A program made the translations under genes and the position numbers. 64,000 nt of DNA from assembly GCF_040024445.1 (NCBI RefSeq), contig NZ_CP157276.1, forward strand, positions 3,720,001-3,784,000, given 5' to 3'. This DNA is from Prescottella soli (GTDB lineage Bacteria > Actinomycetota > Actinomycetes > Mycobacteriales > Mycobacteriaceae). Numbering within the stretch: the first letter of the stretch is position 1; the number at the start of each line of letters is the position of its first letter. A model generated the notes under the pieces. That model was given only the letters and a program-made list of their open reading frames with translations, did not search any database and was not told the origin of the DNA. Of this stretch, positions 50,876 through 59,347 are shown piece after piece.

Positions 50876-52462
50876 ATGGCTCTAGTCGTGGCCGCCGTCG
50901 TGGTGGCCCTCGTGATCTTCATCGGACTACCGACCCTGTACGTGCGGAACTACATCAAGGTCCCGCCCAACGAGGTCGCGGTGTTCACCGGCCGCGGCAA
51001 GCCGAAGGTGGTCCGTGGTGGCGCTCGCTTCAAGATCCCCGGCATCGAACGAGTCGACATCATGTCGCTCGAGCCGTTCAACGTGAGCATCAACCTCCAG
51101 AATGCGCTCTCGAACGACGGTGTCCCGGTCAACGTCGAGGCCGTCGGTCTGGTCCGCATCGGCTCCGCCGACGAGGCGGTGCAGACGGCGGTCCAACGGT
51201 TCCTCACCTCCGATCTCGACGAGCTCCGCCGACAGATCAACGAGATCCTCTCCGGATCGCTGCGTGGCATCACCGCGACCATGACGGTCGAGGACCTCAA
51301 CTCGAACCGAGAAACGCTCGCGCGCAGTGTCGTCGACGAGGCCGGCGGAGACCTCGCTCGGATCGGCATGGAGGTCGACGTTCTCAAGATCGCCGGGATC
51401 AGCGACCACAACGGTTACCTCGAGTCGCTCGGTCAGCGCCGCATCGCCGAGGTCAAGCGCGACGCCGCCATCGGTACCGCGAACGCCGAGCGGGACGCGC
51501 AGATCCAGTCGGCCAAGGCACGGCAGGAGGGTTCGATCGCGCAGGCCGAGGCCGACACCGCCATCGCGGCCGCCAACCAGGCCCGCGACGTCGAACTGGC
51601 CCGCCTGCGCGCGCAGACCGAAGCGGAGAACGCGGAAGCGGACCAGGCCGGCCCGCTTGCTCAGGCGAAGGCGGAGAAGGACGTCGTCATCGCCCGTCAG
51701 CAGGCCGAGGCGGCCCGCGTCGAAGCCGGTATCGAGGTCGAGCGGCGGCGCGCCGAACAGGCGCAGGCAGCTCTCGAAGCCGACGTGATCGCGCCGGCGG
51801 AGGCGGAGCGTCGGGCGGCGATCGCACGCGCCGAGGGTCAGCGTGAGTCCTCGATCCTCAAGGCCGAGGCGGACTCTGAGGCTGCGAGGCGGATCGGTGC
51901 CGCGCAGGCCGAGGCCCGAACGCTCGCTGCGGGTGCGGTGCGCGCGGAGCAGCAGGCTGAGGCAGACGGCCTCAAGGCGCGCCTGGCCGCCGAAGCCGAC
52001 GGCCGGAAGGTCGCTGCCGATGCACTCCGCGCGGAGCAGGAAGCTGAAGCCGACGGCCTGCGTGCCCGACTCGAGGCAGAGGCAGACGGAAAGCGGAAGG
52101 TCGCCGAGGCGCTCAACGCGTACACCCCGGCGGCCGCGCAGCTCCTGCTCGCCCCCGACGTCCTCCACGCGCTTGTCGCCGCTACCGAAGCGGCCGCCAA
52201 GCCGGTGGGCGACATCGATCGGATCTCGATCGTCGGCGGGGGGAGTGACGGCGTGACCAGCTCGATCGGATCCATCCTCGGGATCAGCCCGACCGTCATC
52301 GCGGGCGTCATCGAGACCCTCGAGAACTCCGGCGTCGACATCACCGGAATCCTCAACTCGATCGGCCGGCCGACGCCGAGTACCGGCGCGGCGACCGCCG
52401 AGCCCCAGATCCCGGTCGGGTCGGCCGTACGGAACGGCAGCGCCGCCGACATCGCGGACTGA
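50876..52462 (+). CDS. flotillin-like SPFH/band-7 membrane scaffold protein
   Basis: A 528-residue protein. One N-terminal membrane hairpin/helix (LVVAAVVVALVIFIGLPTLY) is followed by an SPFH domain (about 25-200: KVPPNEVAVFTGRGKPKVVR, VPVNVEAVGLVRIGSADEAV, LKIAGISDHNGYLESLGQRR). A long Ala/Glu-rich coiled coil (about 200-430) follows, and a C-terminal hydrophobic, glycine-rich part. Near 355-410 the coiled coil has an internal 25-residue near-repeat (AVRAEQQAEADGLKARL and ALRAEQEAEADGLRARL). Flotillins form cage-like oligomers in functional membrane microdomains. ATG 50876 has GGAAGG three bases upstream. Confidence 0.93.
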   Translation: MALVVAAVVVALVIFIGLPTLYVRNYIKVPPNEVAVFTGRGKPKVVRGGARFKIPGIERVDIMSLEPFNVSINLQNALSNDGVPVNVEAVGLVRIGSADEAVQTAVQRFLTSDLDELRRQINEILSGSLRGITATMTVEDLNSNRETLARSVVDEAGGDLARIGMEVDVLKIAGISDHNGYLESLGQRRIAEVKRDAAIGTANAERDAQIQSAKARQEGSIAQAEADTAIAAANQARDVELARLRAQTEAENAEADQAGPLAQAKAEKDVVIARQQAEAARVEAGIEVERRRAEQAQAALEADVIAPAEAERRAAIARAEGQRESSILKAEADSEAARRIGAAQAEARTLAAGAVRAEQQAEADGLKARLAAEADGRKVAADALRAEQEAEADGLRARLEAEADGKRKVAEALNAYTPAAAQLLLAPDVLHALVAATEAAAKPVGDIDRISIVGGGSDGVTSSIGSILGISPTVIAGVIETLENSGVDITGILNSIGRPTPSTGAATAEPQIPVGSAVRNGSAADIAD

Positions 52463-52467
52463 TCGAC

Positions 52468-52498
52468 TGGTGGGCCCGTCCATGGGGCAGGCCCACCA
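52468..52498. terminator. hairpin terminator after flotillin gene
   Basis: A nine-base stem TGGTGGGCC / GGCCCACCA with a 13-base loop, starting six bases past the flotillin stop and 24 bases from the convergent HEAT-like gene stop. Confidence 0.7.
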
Positions 52499-52522
52499 AC
52501 CGCTCGGCGCGTCGACGTGGAA

Positions 52523-52963
52523 CTAGGCAGAGGCGCGGCGCCGGAGGAACCCCTCGAGGGCGGCTGCGACGTTCTCGCGCACAAAGCTCTCCTCCTCGGC
52601 TGCGATCACAGCGCGCATCGTGTCGAGTTCGAGCTCGGCGCCAGGCAGGTCGAACACCGCGCATCCGGCCGCGTTGCGGATATCCCAATCGTCGTCCGTC
52701 CGGGCCAGGTGGATCAACGTGTGGCGGCACTTCTCGGCGAGTGAATCGTCATCGATCCGAAGGATTTCGAAGACCCTCACTGCTTCGATCCTCACCAGAT
52801 CGTCTTCCGAAGCGTCGCTGGCGACCGCGAGCAGGAACGGGGCCAGCCGAGGTCCGTCGCCCGCCCCGGGGATCAACGACCGCAGTGCGGCGAAGCGCCC
52901 ATCCGCGCTCCGCTGCGCGAAGTCGTCGATCAGTTCACGTGCAGCCGCTGATTCGGACGCCAT
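52523..52963 (-). CDS. HEAT-repeat-like hypothetical protein
   Basis: A 146-residue all-helical protein. DLVRIEAVRVFEILRIDDDS and TDDDWDIRNAAGCAVFDLPG are HEAT-type helical pairs with the D/R pattern at repeat turns. FVRENVAAALEGFLRR closes the chain. It could be a protein-binding partner; its neighbours (flotillin, sulfatase) do not point to a function. ATG 52961-52963 chosen; a GTG nine bases upstream is in frame. Confidence 0.7.
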   Translation of the reverse strand: MASESAAARELIDDFAQRSADGRFAALRSLIPGAGDGPRLAPFLLAVASDASEDDLVRIEAVRVFEILRIDDDSLAEKCRHTLIHLARTDDDWDIRNAAGCAVFDLPGAELELDTMRAVIAAEEESFVRENVAAALEGFLRRRASA

Positions 52964-53035
52964 GGGATTCACCGTACGGGGCTCTCGCGAGTTTCCGGCG
53001 CACACAGGTCGAAGTCGAGTACATGAACGAGTGGA

Positions 53036-55366
53036 TCAGGTGTACTCGACCGTCACCTTGTCGACGGATCCGTTGAACGGGAACGGAGCGCGGTCGTAGT
53101 AGTCCAGGGAGACGGGGGAGCCGAGGCAGGTTCCGATGTCGAGGCAGTCGTTGGCGGTGAACAGCAGTGGCGCGCTGACCGGCACGGTCGTCTTGCTCAC
53201 CGGTTGACCGTCGACGCTCATGGTCACGTTCAATGGGCCGCCGGGGCGAGCCTCGGCGTATTCGGTGAGCACCTCGATGGTGTGGTTCCCCCGAGATATT
53301 GTTGCGGCAGAACGCATCTTGGTCCTCATCAGGATGAACAGGTTGTACTCGTAACAAAGATACCCGTCGTCCATGAAGCAGGTCAGACCGCCGCCGTTGG
53401 CGCCGAGGGCGTAGAGCACCCCGCTCGCCGCGTCGGGGACCGTCAGCTCGATGGTGACCCGGTTGTTCTTGTTTCCCAGTGCGGGCGCACAGAACTCGGG
53501 CATCCGGACGACGTCGCCTGTGAACTCCCAACTCGTGTAGGGGGTGGAGATGCGTTGCTCGGGATGGATGGCCGCCACCCAGAGGCCGCCGCCGACGGGC
53601 AGGACTTTGTTCTTGGCCGCCTCGATCGCGAACATCTCCCGTAGTTGGGCGAGCTTCTCGGGATGCTGCTCGGCGAGATCCCGATTCTGGGTCCAGTCCT
53701 CGTCGAGGTGGTAGAGCTCCCAGGTGTCGTCGTCGGGGCTCCAGTCGCGGATGCCGCCGGGTACTCCCGGCAACCACGGTGCGCGCGGGCCGAACGCCGA
53801 TGCCATCCAGCCGTCGTGGTAGATCGCGCGGCTACCCATGATCTCGAAGTACTGAGTGCGCTTGCCTGCCTCCGCATCCCGGTCGACCAGGGTGGGGGCG
53901 AAGCTGGCGCCGTCGATCGGGTCCTGCGGGATCCCGTTCACGGTCCGCGGTGGGGTGATGCCGATCAGGTCGTAGAAGGTCGGCACCAGGTCGTTGCAGT
54001 GGAGAAACTGGGTGCGCGGGGTCGAATCCGGGGTGATCTTCGCGGGCCACCGGGCGACCATGGGGTTGCGGGTGCCGCCGAGGTGGGAGGCGAGTAGCTT
54101 CATGCCCTTGTACGGCGTGCTACCCGCCCATGCCCAGCCGGCGTGGTACATGTTGTCGGTCTTCGGGGAGCCGAGCACGTCGAGCCCGCCGAGCTCCTCG
54201 AGTGCTGCGATGTGCTGGGCCGTGGTGGTGGGAATGCCGTTCTGGGCGAGGAGTTCACTGATGGTGCCGTTCTGGCCCTCACCCGACGAGCCGTTGTCCC
54301 CCCAGATGTAGAGGACGAGGGTGTTGTCGCGGTAGCCGAGCTGATCGAGTTCGTCGAACAGCCGCCCGACCTGGACGTCGCAGTGTTCGGCGAAGCCTGC
54401 GGCGACCTCCATCAGTCGCCGCTGGAACGGCTTCTCGTCGTCCGGGATGTCGTCCCACGCCGTCATCGTGGGGTCGCGGTCGGTCAGTTCCGCCTCCGGC
54501 GGGATCCACCCCTTCTCCTTGGCCCGCGCGAAGACTCGCTCACGGTAGGCGTCCCAGCCGTCGTCGAACTTGCCGGCATAGCGGTCCGCCCACTCCTTCA
54601 TGATGTGGTGCGGCCCATGCAGACAGCCGCTGGCCCAGTACATGAAGAACGGCCGATCGGCGTCGAGCGCCTTGTGCCGGCGAAGCCAGCCGATCGCGTC
54701 GTCGGCGAGGTCCTCGCTGAGGTGGTAGCCCTCCTCGGGGGTCTTCGGCGGCAGGACGACGGTGGTGTTGCGCACCAGATTCGGCTCGTACTGGGAGGCC
54801 TCGCCCGCGAGAAACCCGTAGAAGTAGTCGAAACCGACACCGGTGGGCCAGTTGTCGAACGGGCCGGCGGCGGTGGTCTCCTCAGCCGGGGTGTTGTGCC
54901 ACTTGCCGAAGGCGGCGGTGGTGTAGCCGTAGTGGCGCAGCACCTCGGCGCCGGTGGCGCTGGACTTGGGGATATGCCCCGAGTATCCGTCCCAGTCGTT
55001 GGCAAGCTCGGCGATCTGCCCGTTGCCGACCCGGTGATGGTTGCGGCCGGTCAGCAGCGCGGCGCGGGTCGGCGAGCACATAGCGGTGGTGTGGAAGCGG
55101 TTGTAGCTGATCCCCTCACCGAGCATCCGGTCGAGTGTCGGGGTGTTCACCTCACCGCCGAATCCGCTCGGCAGGCCGGGTCCGGCGTCGTCGATGAGGA
55201 CGACGAGGATGTTCGGTGCATCGTCCGGTAGGTGCCTGGCCGTCGGGCGCGGATTGTACACCGACTCCTGCATGGTGCGGCCCGCGATGCTCCCCGACGG
55301 TGTCGGTGGGAACGGGAGAGTCTCGCCACCCGGAATCTGCTCGGCTCCGATTCGGTTGCCCGTCAT
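53036..55366 (-). CDS. arylsulfatase (type I, formylglycine-dependent)
   Basis: A 776-residue sulfatase hydrolysing sulfate esters. The modification site is CSPTRAALLTGR with Cys97, to be oxidised to formylglycine. NILVVLIDDAGPGLPSGFGG carries the first Asp pair (metal ligands); HTTAMCSPTR precedes it; FGKWHNTP holds Lys/His; FFMYWASGCLHGPHHI has the next His; and YIWGDNGSSGEGQ supplies the last Asp/Asn. A C-terminal domain of about 200 residues is typical of large arylsulfatases. No signal peptide is seen, so it may be cytosolic. ATG 55364-55366 has GGAGGGAG six to 13 bases upstream. The maturation enzyme is not in this window. Confidence 0.93.
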   Translation of the reverse strand: MTGNRIGAEQIPGGETLPFPPTPSGSIAGRTMQESVYNPRPTARHLPDDAPNILVVLIDDAGPGLPSGFGGEVNTPTLDRMLGEGISYNRFHTTAMCSPTRAALLTGRNHHRVGNGQIAELANDWDGYSGHIPKSSATGAEVLRHYGYTTAAFGKWHNTPAEETTAAGPFDNWPTGVGFDYFYGFLAGEASQYEPNLVRNTTVVLPPKTPEEGYHLSEDLADDAIGWLRRHKALDADRPFFMYWASGCLHGPHHIMKEWADRYAGKFDDGWDAYRERVFARAKEKGWIPPEAELTDRDPTMTAWDDIPDDEKPFQRRLMEVAAGFAEHCDVQVGRLFDELDQLGYRDNTLVLYIWGDNGSSGEGQNGTISELLAQNGIPTTTAQHIAALEELGGLDVLGSPKTDNMYHAGWAWAGSTPYKGMKLLASHLGGTRNPMVARWPAKITPDSTPRTQFLHCNDLVPTFYDLIGITPPRTVNGIPQDPIDGASFAPTLVDRDAEAGKRTQYFEIMGSRAIYHDGWMASAFGPRAPWLPGVPGGIRDWSPDDDTWELYHLDEDWTQNRDLAEQHPEKLAQLREMFAIEAAKNKVLPVGGGLWVAAIHPEQRISTPYTSWEFTGDVVRMPEFCAPALGNKNNRVTIELTVPDAASGVLYALGANGGGLTCFMDDGYLCYEYNLFILMRTKMRSAATISRGNHTIEVLTEYAEARPGGPLNVTMSVDGQPVSKTTVPVSAPLLFTANDCLDIGTCLGSPVSLDYYDRAPFPFNGSVDKVTVEYT

Positions 55367-55579
55367 CCCAGCTCCCTCCATTGGCGATCCCGTGTCTCTC
55401 AACGGATCTCGGCATGGCCCAACGCGAAGGTACTCCGATACGCCGAGTCGCACCGGGAAATTGCCGAGGTCGCCTTACGTTGGCGATCCGGGAGGCGGTA
55501 CTCGCTGGCGGCGGTTCCGTTTCGGGCACGAGTGCAGCGGCCGGGCACTAGACTGTTGGCCCCGATGAGGAGGGGTCGA

Positions 55580-55858
55580 ATGCTGGTATTCGGCGAGCCC
55601 TACCAGGCGAGCGACGACATCACGATCGTCACCGTGTCGCGAAAGGGCTGGGACCAACGGCCTGAGCGTCCGATCGGCATCTACACAATCAGAGCGGACG
55701 GTACAACGTGGACACCGGCGGTCGACGCCAGCCGGCACGCGTTGATCGGCGTATGTACAGGTTTTGCGGCGGCGGTGATCGGCTCCCTTGCCGTTCTCCG
55801 GCGCCCGCCATGGCCGGAGCTGACCGAGCGGGTCATGGCCGGCGCGCGGCGGCGCTGA
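55580..55858 (+). CDS. short GerW/YtfJ-like protein with C-terminal membrane helix
   Basis: A 92-residue protein. MLVFGEPYQASDDITIVTVS and GIYTIRADGTTWTPAVDASR match the ends of GerW (YtfJ)-type sporulation proteins (VFG.PY...VTVVPV ... GVYVV.DG.V.W.PAVDV.R), but the Gly-rich centre is reduced to WDQRPERP. One membrane segment HALIGVCTGFAAAVIGSLAV follows. ATG 55580 has AGGAGGGG upstream; a second ATG 15 bases earlier lacks this spacing. Function in a non-sporulating actinobacterium is unknown. Confidence 0.65.
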   Translation: MLVFGEPYQASDDITIVTVSRKGWDQRPERPIGIYTIRADGTTWTPAVDASRHALIGVCTGFAAAVIGSLAVLRRPPWPELTERVMAGARRR

Positions 55859-55899
55859 TTGCGGGCGGGCGGCAACCGAACCGGATGGGTGAACCCGGA

Positions 55900-56811
55900 T
55901 CACTTCTCCAGCAGCGGGTTACCCGCGGCGGCGAGGTACTGCTGGGCGGCCTCGGAGAAGGCGCGGATCCGGTTCGTGGTGCCGGCGGTTCGCCAGATCA
56001 ACCGCCATTCGAAGGGAAGCCCGTCCCGGATGGGCACGTAGACCACGTCCGGTCGCGAGTCGTACCGACCGGCGTGGGTGGGCACCGGGAACACGCCCTG
56101 GCCCGCGCCGACGAGGGCCAGCATCTCTTGCACCGTGCCGAAGTCGGGGCCACGCTCGATCACCGCGCCGCTCGGCGTCGTCCGCGGGACCGCGGCCTCG
56201 TCCACCTCGTCCGGGAAGCCGCGGGGGCGCAACACCTTTGCCCGAGCCAGGTCGTCGAGGGTCACCGATTCGCGACGCGCGAGCGGGTCTCGAGCGGAGA
56301 CGGCGAGGACGGACGGCTCGCGCAGCAGCACCGGGCTCTGGTCCAGGTCGCGGACGTTCGCGATGTCGGCTGCGGCGACGAGGACGTCGATCTCGTCGGC
56401 CACCAGCAGCCCGACGCCGTCGCTGTAGTGGCTCTCGCGGATCTGCACGCGGCAGCCGGGGTGGCGGGCGTGGAAGACGTTCGCGACGTCGAGTACGAGC
56501 TGGCCGATCGCGGTGCCGACGAAACCCACCCGCAGCACGCCGTCGAGTCCTCGCCCGGACGCGATCGCCCGGGCGATTCCCTCGCGGATCTGCTGATCGG
56601 CCGGCCGCAGATCCTCCTCGAGCCGTCGGCCGATCGGGGTCAGTACCACCCGGCGGCTGGTCCGCTCGAACAGCGCGGTGCCGATGCGGCGCTCGAGTGC
56701 TTTGACGGTCTGACTGACCCGCGCCGTGGACACGTGCAACCGCTCGGCGGTGCGGCCGAAATGCAACTCTTCGGCCAGCGTCAGGAATATCTCGATGTCA
56801 CGCCGCTCCAT
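55900..56811 (-). CDS. LysR-family transcriptional regulator
   Basis: A 303-residue regulator. The N-terminal HTH is IEIFLTLAEELHFGRTAERLHVSTARVSQTVKALERRIG in segments, with SRRVVLTPIGRRL after it. The effector domain (about 90-300) has GVLRVGFVGTAIGQLVLDV and the later DIANVRDLDQSPVLL. ATG 56809-56811. It is divergent from the NmrA-like gene at 56931, and an inverted repeat GTGAAC-N7-GTTCAC lies between, so control of that operon is likely. Co-inducer unknown. Confidence 0.92.
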   Translation of the reverse strand: MERRDIEIFLTLAEELHFGRTAERLHVSTARVSQTVKALERRIGTALFERTSRRVVLTPIGRRLEEDLRPADQQIREGIARAIASGRGLDGVLRVGFVGTAIGQLVLDVANVFHARHPGCRVQIRESHYSDGVGLLVADEIDVLVAAADIANVRDLDQSPVLLREPSVLAVSARDPLARRESVTLDDLARAKVLRPRGFPDEVDEAAVPRTTPSGAVIERGPDFGTVQEMLALVGAGQGVFPVPTHAGRYDSRPDVVYVPIRDGLPFEWRLIWRTAGTTNRIRAFSEAAQQYLAAAGNPLLEK

Positions 56812-56853
56812 GCAGAGCCCCCGTTCGTCTACCCACAGGTTAACGATCCTTGC

Positions 56854-56872
56854 GTGAACTGCCGTTGTTCAC
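56854..56872. promoter_or_regulatory. LysR-type operator candidate
   Basis: GTGAAC-TGCCGTT-GTTCAC, an inverted repeat with T-N11-A-type spacing inside, in the 119-bp gap between the LysR gene start and the NmrA-like gene start. Confidence 0.55.
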
Positions 56873-56930
56873 ACGGCGGGCCCGGCCGATCGTGGAGGGA
56901 CGACAAACCTCGACCAGCAGGGAGAACGAA

Positions 56931-57770
56931 ATGACCGAGTTCAGACGGACTTCGCCGACACTCGTCCTCGGCGGAACCGGAAAGACGGGTCGCCGCGTTG
57001 CGCAACGACTGACCGGGCTGGACCTGCCCGTGCGCATCGGGACACGCGCGGGTGGCGTTCCGTTCGATTGGGAGGACCCGCAGACCTGGGAGCCCGCGCT
57101 CGACGGCATGACAGCTGTCTATGTTTCCTACTACCCCGACCTCGCTGCACCCGGTGCGGCCGAGGCGATCGCCTGCTTCGCCGAACTGGCCGTGGATCGT
57201 GGGGCGCGGCGCCTGGTACTGCTCTCCGGCCGAGGCGAGATCGAGGCCCGCACCTGCGAGAAGGCGCTGACGGATTCGGGCGCCGATGCGACGATTCTGC
57301 GCTCGAGCTGGTTCAGCCAGAACTTCAGTGAGAGCTACCTCTTGGGCCCGGTCCTCGGCGGCCGGGTGTTCCTCCCGGCCGGCGACGTGCCCGAGCCGTT
57401 CGTCGACGCGGACGACATCGCCGACGTCGCGGTCGCGGCACTCACCCAGCCGGGTCACGTCGGCGAGGTCTACGAACTGACCGGCCCCCGGGCGCTCACC
57501 TTCGCCGAGGCTGTCGCGGCCATCGGTGACGCCGCGGGCCGCGACATCGACTACGTCCAGGTGCCCGCCGCCGACTACGCGGCCGCCCTCGCTGCCGAAC
57601 AGGTTCCGGACGACGTGATCGAACTGCTGATGTATCTGTTCACCACCGTCCTGGACGGCCGCAACGCGACACCGGGTGACGGCGTCCAGCGTGCACTGGG
57701 CCGAACTCCGGTCGACTTCACCGACTTCGCCGCACGCACCGCCGCCACCGGCATCTGGAACGTGGGGTGA
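56931..57770 (+). CDS. NmrA-like NAD(P)-binding protein
   Basis: A 279-residue atypical SDR. LVLGGTGKTGRRVAQRL is the GxxGxxG cofactor motif. VYVSYYPDLAAPGAAEAIAC, RRLVLLSGRGEIEA, ILRSSWFSQNFSESYLLGPV, VDADDIADVAVAALTQPGHV and YELTGPRALTFAEAV match the NmrA/ergot-like group. It is probably an NADPH-binding sensor or oxidoreductase without the SDR tyrosine set. ATG 56931 has AGGGAG six bases upstream. It overlaps the DUF1772 gene by four bases (GTGA), so the two are translated together, under the divergent LysR. Confidence 0.9.
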   Translation: MTEFRRTSPTLVLGGTGKTGRRVAQRLTGLDLPVRIGTRAGGVPFDWEDPQTWEPALDGMTAVYVSYYPDLAAPGAAEAIACFAELAVDRGARRLVLLSGRGEIEARTCEKALTDSGADATILRSSWFSQNFSESYLLGPVLGGRVFLPAGDVPEPFVDADDIADVAVAALTQPGHVGEVYELTGPRALTFAEAVAAIGDAAGRDIDYVQVPAADYAAALAAEQVPDDVIELLMYLFTTVLDGRNATPGDGVQRALGRTPVDFTDFAARTAATGIWNVG

Positions 57771-58396
57771 CCGTCATGAACGTCAAACTTCTCCAAGTGA
57801 TCTCGCTGTTCGGTGCGTGTCTCACCACCGGGCTCGTGGCCGGACTGTTCGCAGGCTTCGCGTACGCGGTGATGCCGGGCCTCGGCCGTTCCGACGACCA
57901 CACCTTCGTCGAGGCGATGCAGAAGATCAACGTCGCAATCCTCAACGGCTGGTTCATGTTCTGCTTTGTCGGTGGGCTGCTGCTCACCGTGGCGGCACTG
58001 CTCTCGCACGTGCGATCCGGGAGCGGCGTGCTGCCCTGGATCGTCGCCGCACTCGTGCTCTATCTGGTGATGTTCGTGATCACCGGCACCGTCAACGTGC
58101 CCCTCAACGACGAGCTCGCCCGCGCCGGCGAACACCTGACGGATCCCTCTGCCGTGCGCGCGCACTTCGAATCGAAGTGGGTGACGTGGAACATCGTGCG
58201 TGCGCTCGTCACCACCGTGGCCTTCGCTGCCCTCGCCTGGGCGCTCGTGCTGCACGGACGCGCAGCCGCGACGCCGACATCTGCGTTGGGCACCGACCCC
58301 TCCGCGACTGCCCACGTCGTCCAGAAGGCTGAGGCGCAGCAGGACTGGACGCGGGGCCAGTCCGAGGCCCGGAGCTGGGGCACGTCCCGCCGGTAA
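57767..58396 (+). CDS. DUF1772 membrane protein
   Basis: A 209-residue protein with four membrane segments: LQVISLFGACLTTGLVAGLF, WFMFCFVGGLLLTVAALLSH, WIVAALVLYLVMFVITGTVN and VRALVTTVAFAALAWALVLH. NVPLNDELA, FESKWVTWNIVRAL are the family motifs (NxPxN; W..WN..R) shared with anthrone oxygenase-like proteins. GTG 57767 overlaps the preceding stop as GTGA; ATG 57776 is an alternative. The cytosolic tail after 165 is polar. It may act with the NmrA-like protein on an aromatic or quinone compound, which is inference. Confidence 0.85.
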   Translation: MTVMNVKLLQVISLFGACLTTGLVAGLFAGFAYAVMPGLGRSDDHTFVEAMQKINVAILNGWFMFCFVGGLLLTVAALLSHVRSGSGVLPWIVAALVLYLVMFVITGTVNVPLNDELARAGEHLTDPSAVRAHFESKWVTWNIVRALVTTVAFAALAWALVLHGRAAATPTSALGTDPSATAHVVQKAEAQQDWTRGQSEARSWGTSRR

Positions 58397-58406
58397 GCGT
58401 GAACCC

Positions 58407-58931
58407 TCAACTGCCGGCGGCCTGACTCGCAGTGACTTTCGCGGCCAGGGCGGCGAGCTTGGCGTCGAGGGCCTGCGCGGCCGCCCGCAGTGGGGGGTTC
58501 TCGGTGATGACCATGAGTGAGGACGGCTTGACGTAGGTCAGGCTGCTTCGGCCGCCCTCCTCCTCCAGGAGCAGAAGCTCGACAGGTGCGAACAGTCCCG
58601 CTGTCAGGTCGTGACGAATCATCGTGATCGCGATCAGTGGGTTGCCGACGATGGCACGCAGCGCCTTGCGGTCGATGCCGGCGATCTTGATCCATCCTCC
58701 GTGATCGATCAGGTCCATCAGCATGAAGTCGCTCGGACCGAGATGTCGGGTGACCTCCGCGGCGAACGATTCCCAATCCTGGAAGGTTGCCGACGGGAGA
58801 TCCTCTATCACTACGGGTTTTTCGCCGACATCGGCGAGCAACGCGGCAACCGACTCTTCGTAGGGGCGATCGCTGTCGAACCGGACCCGAACGCCCTCGA
58901 ACGGGATTTCTCGAGAATCAGCGGACGACAT
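58407..58931 (-). CDS. DUF302 domain protein
   Basis: A 174-residue soluble protein of the DUF302 fold. VRVRFDSDRPYEESVAALLA, DFMLMDLIDHGGWIKIAGID, KALRAIVGNPLIAITMIRHD and APVELLLLEEEGGRSSLTYV fit the family, often found near redox or detoxification genes. ATG 58929-58931 has GAGGG four bases upstream. It converges on the DUF1772 gene (10 bp gap) and could functionally relate to it. Confidence 0.85.
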   Translation of the reverse strand: MSSADSREIPFEGVRVRFDSDRPYEESVAALLADVGEKPVVIEDLPSATFQDWESFAAEVTRHLGPSDFMLMDLIDHGGWIKIAGIDRKALRAIVGNPLIAITMIRHDLTAGLFAPVELLLLEEEGGRSSLTYVKPSSLMVITENPPLRAAAQALDAKLAALAAKVTASQAAGS

Positions 58932-59347
58932 GCCGCCCTCCTTGACATCGGCGATCACGGGCCAACCACGCGACCGCATCTCATGGATTCGGGCCCTGGG
59001 CGTGCGAGCGATGAGCAGGCTGTCCGATTCGGGCCGACTGCAGTGTCGGCCGGAGCATATTCCGTTGCCCTGGCGGCACCTCCAACCATGCGGGTCAATT
59101 CGACGACCACGACACAATCCGCACGCGCGGGCTGGGCCTCGCCGACCGCTACCACCGGCGGACCATCGACACCCGCATACGTTTCCAAGCGTACTTGCCG
59201 ACGGTCTCATCGTGATTTCGTGGATTGCCCGCAGTTCGAAGTGGTGGGTAGGCTTTCTTTCACGGTCGGAGAGCGTAATTCGTGCTCACCGGCGGCTCGT
59301 TTCGCCGCCGGATTCCACCTCGCTGCCGGATTTCGCGGAGGCGCCGT
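58932..59347. other. 416-bp intergenic stretch between DUF302 and NTF2-like genes
   Basis: No supported gene: the frames in both directions have irregular codon use and no ribosome sites. It presumably holds the promoters of the DUF302 gene and the NTF2-like pair. Confidence 0.5.

Noticed and set aside
50927-52483. A 518-codon frame antisense to the flotillin gene
   Set aside because: Produced by the regular coiled-coil codon pattern on the other strand; no family and no ribosome site.
58955-59188. A 77-codon minus-strand frame between the DUF302 and NTF2-like genes
   Set aside because: No ribosome site, irregular wobble bias and no recognisable family; possible but unsupported.
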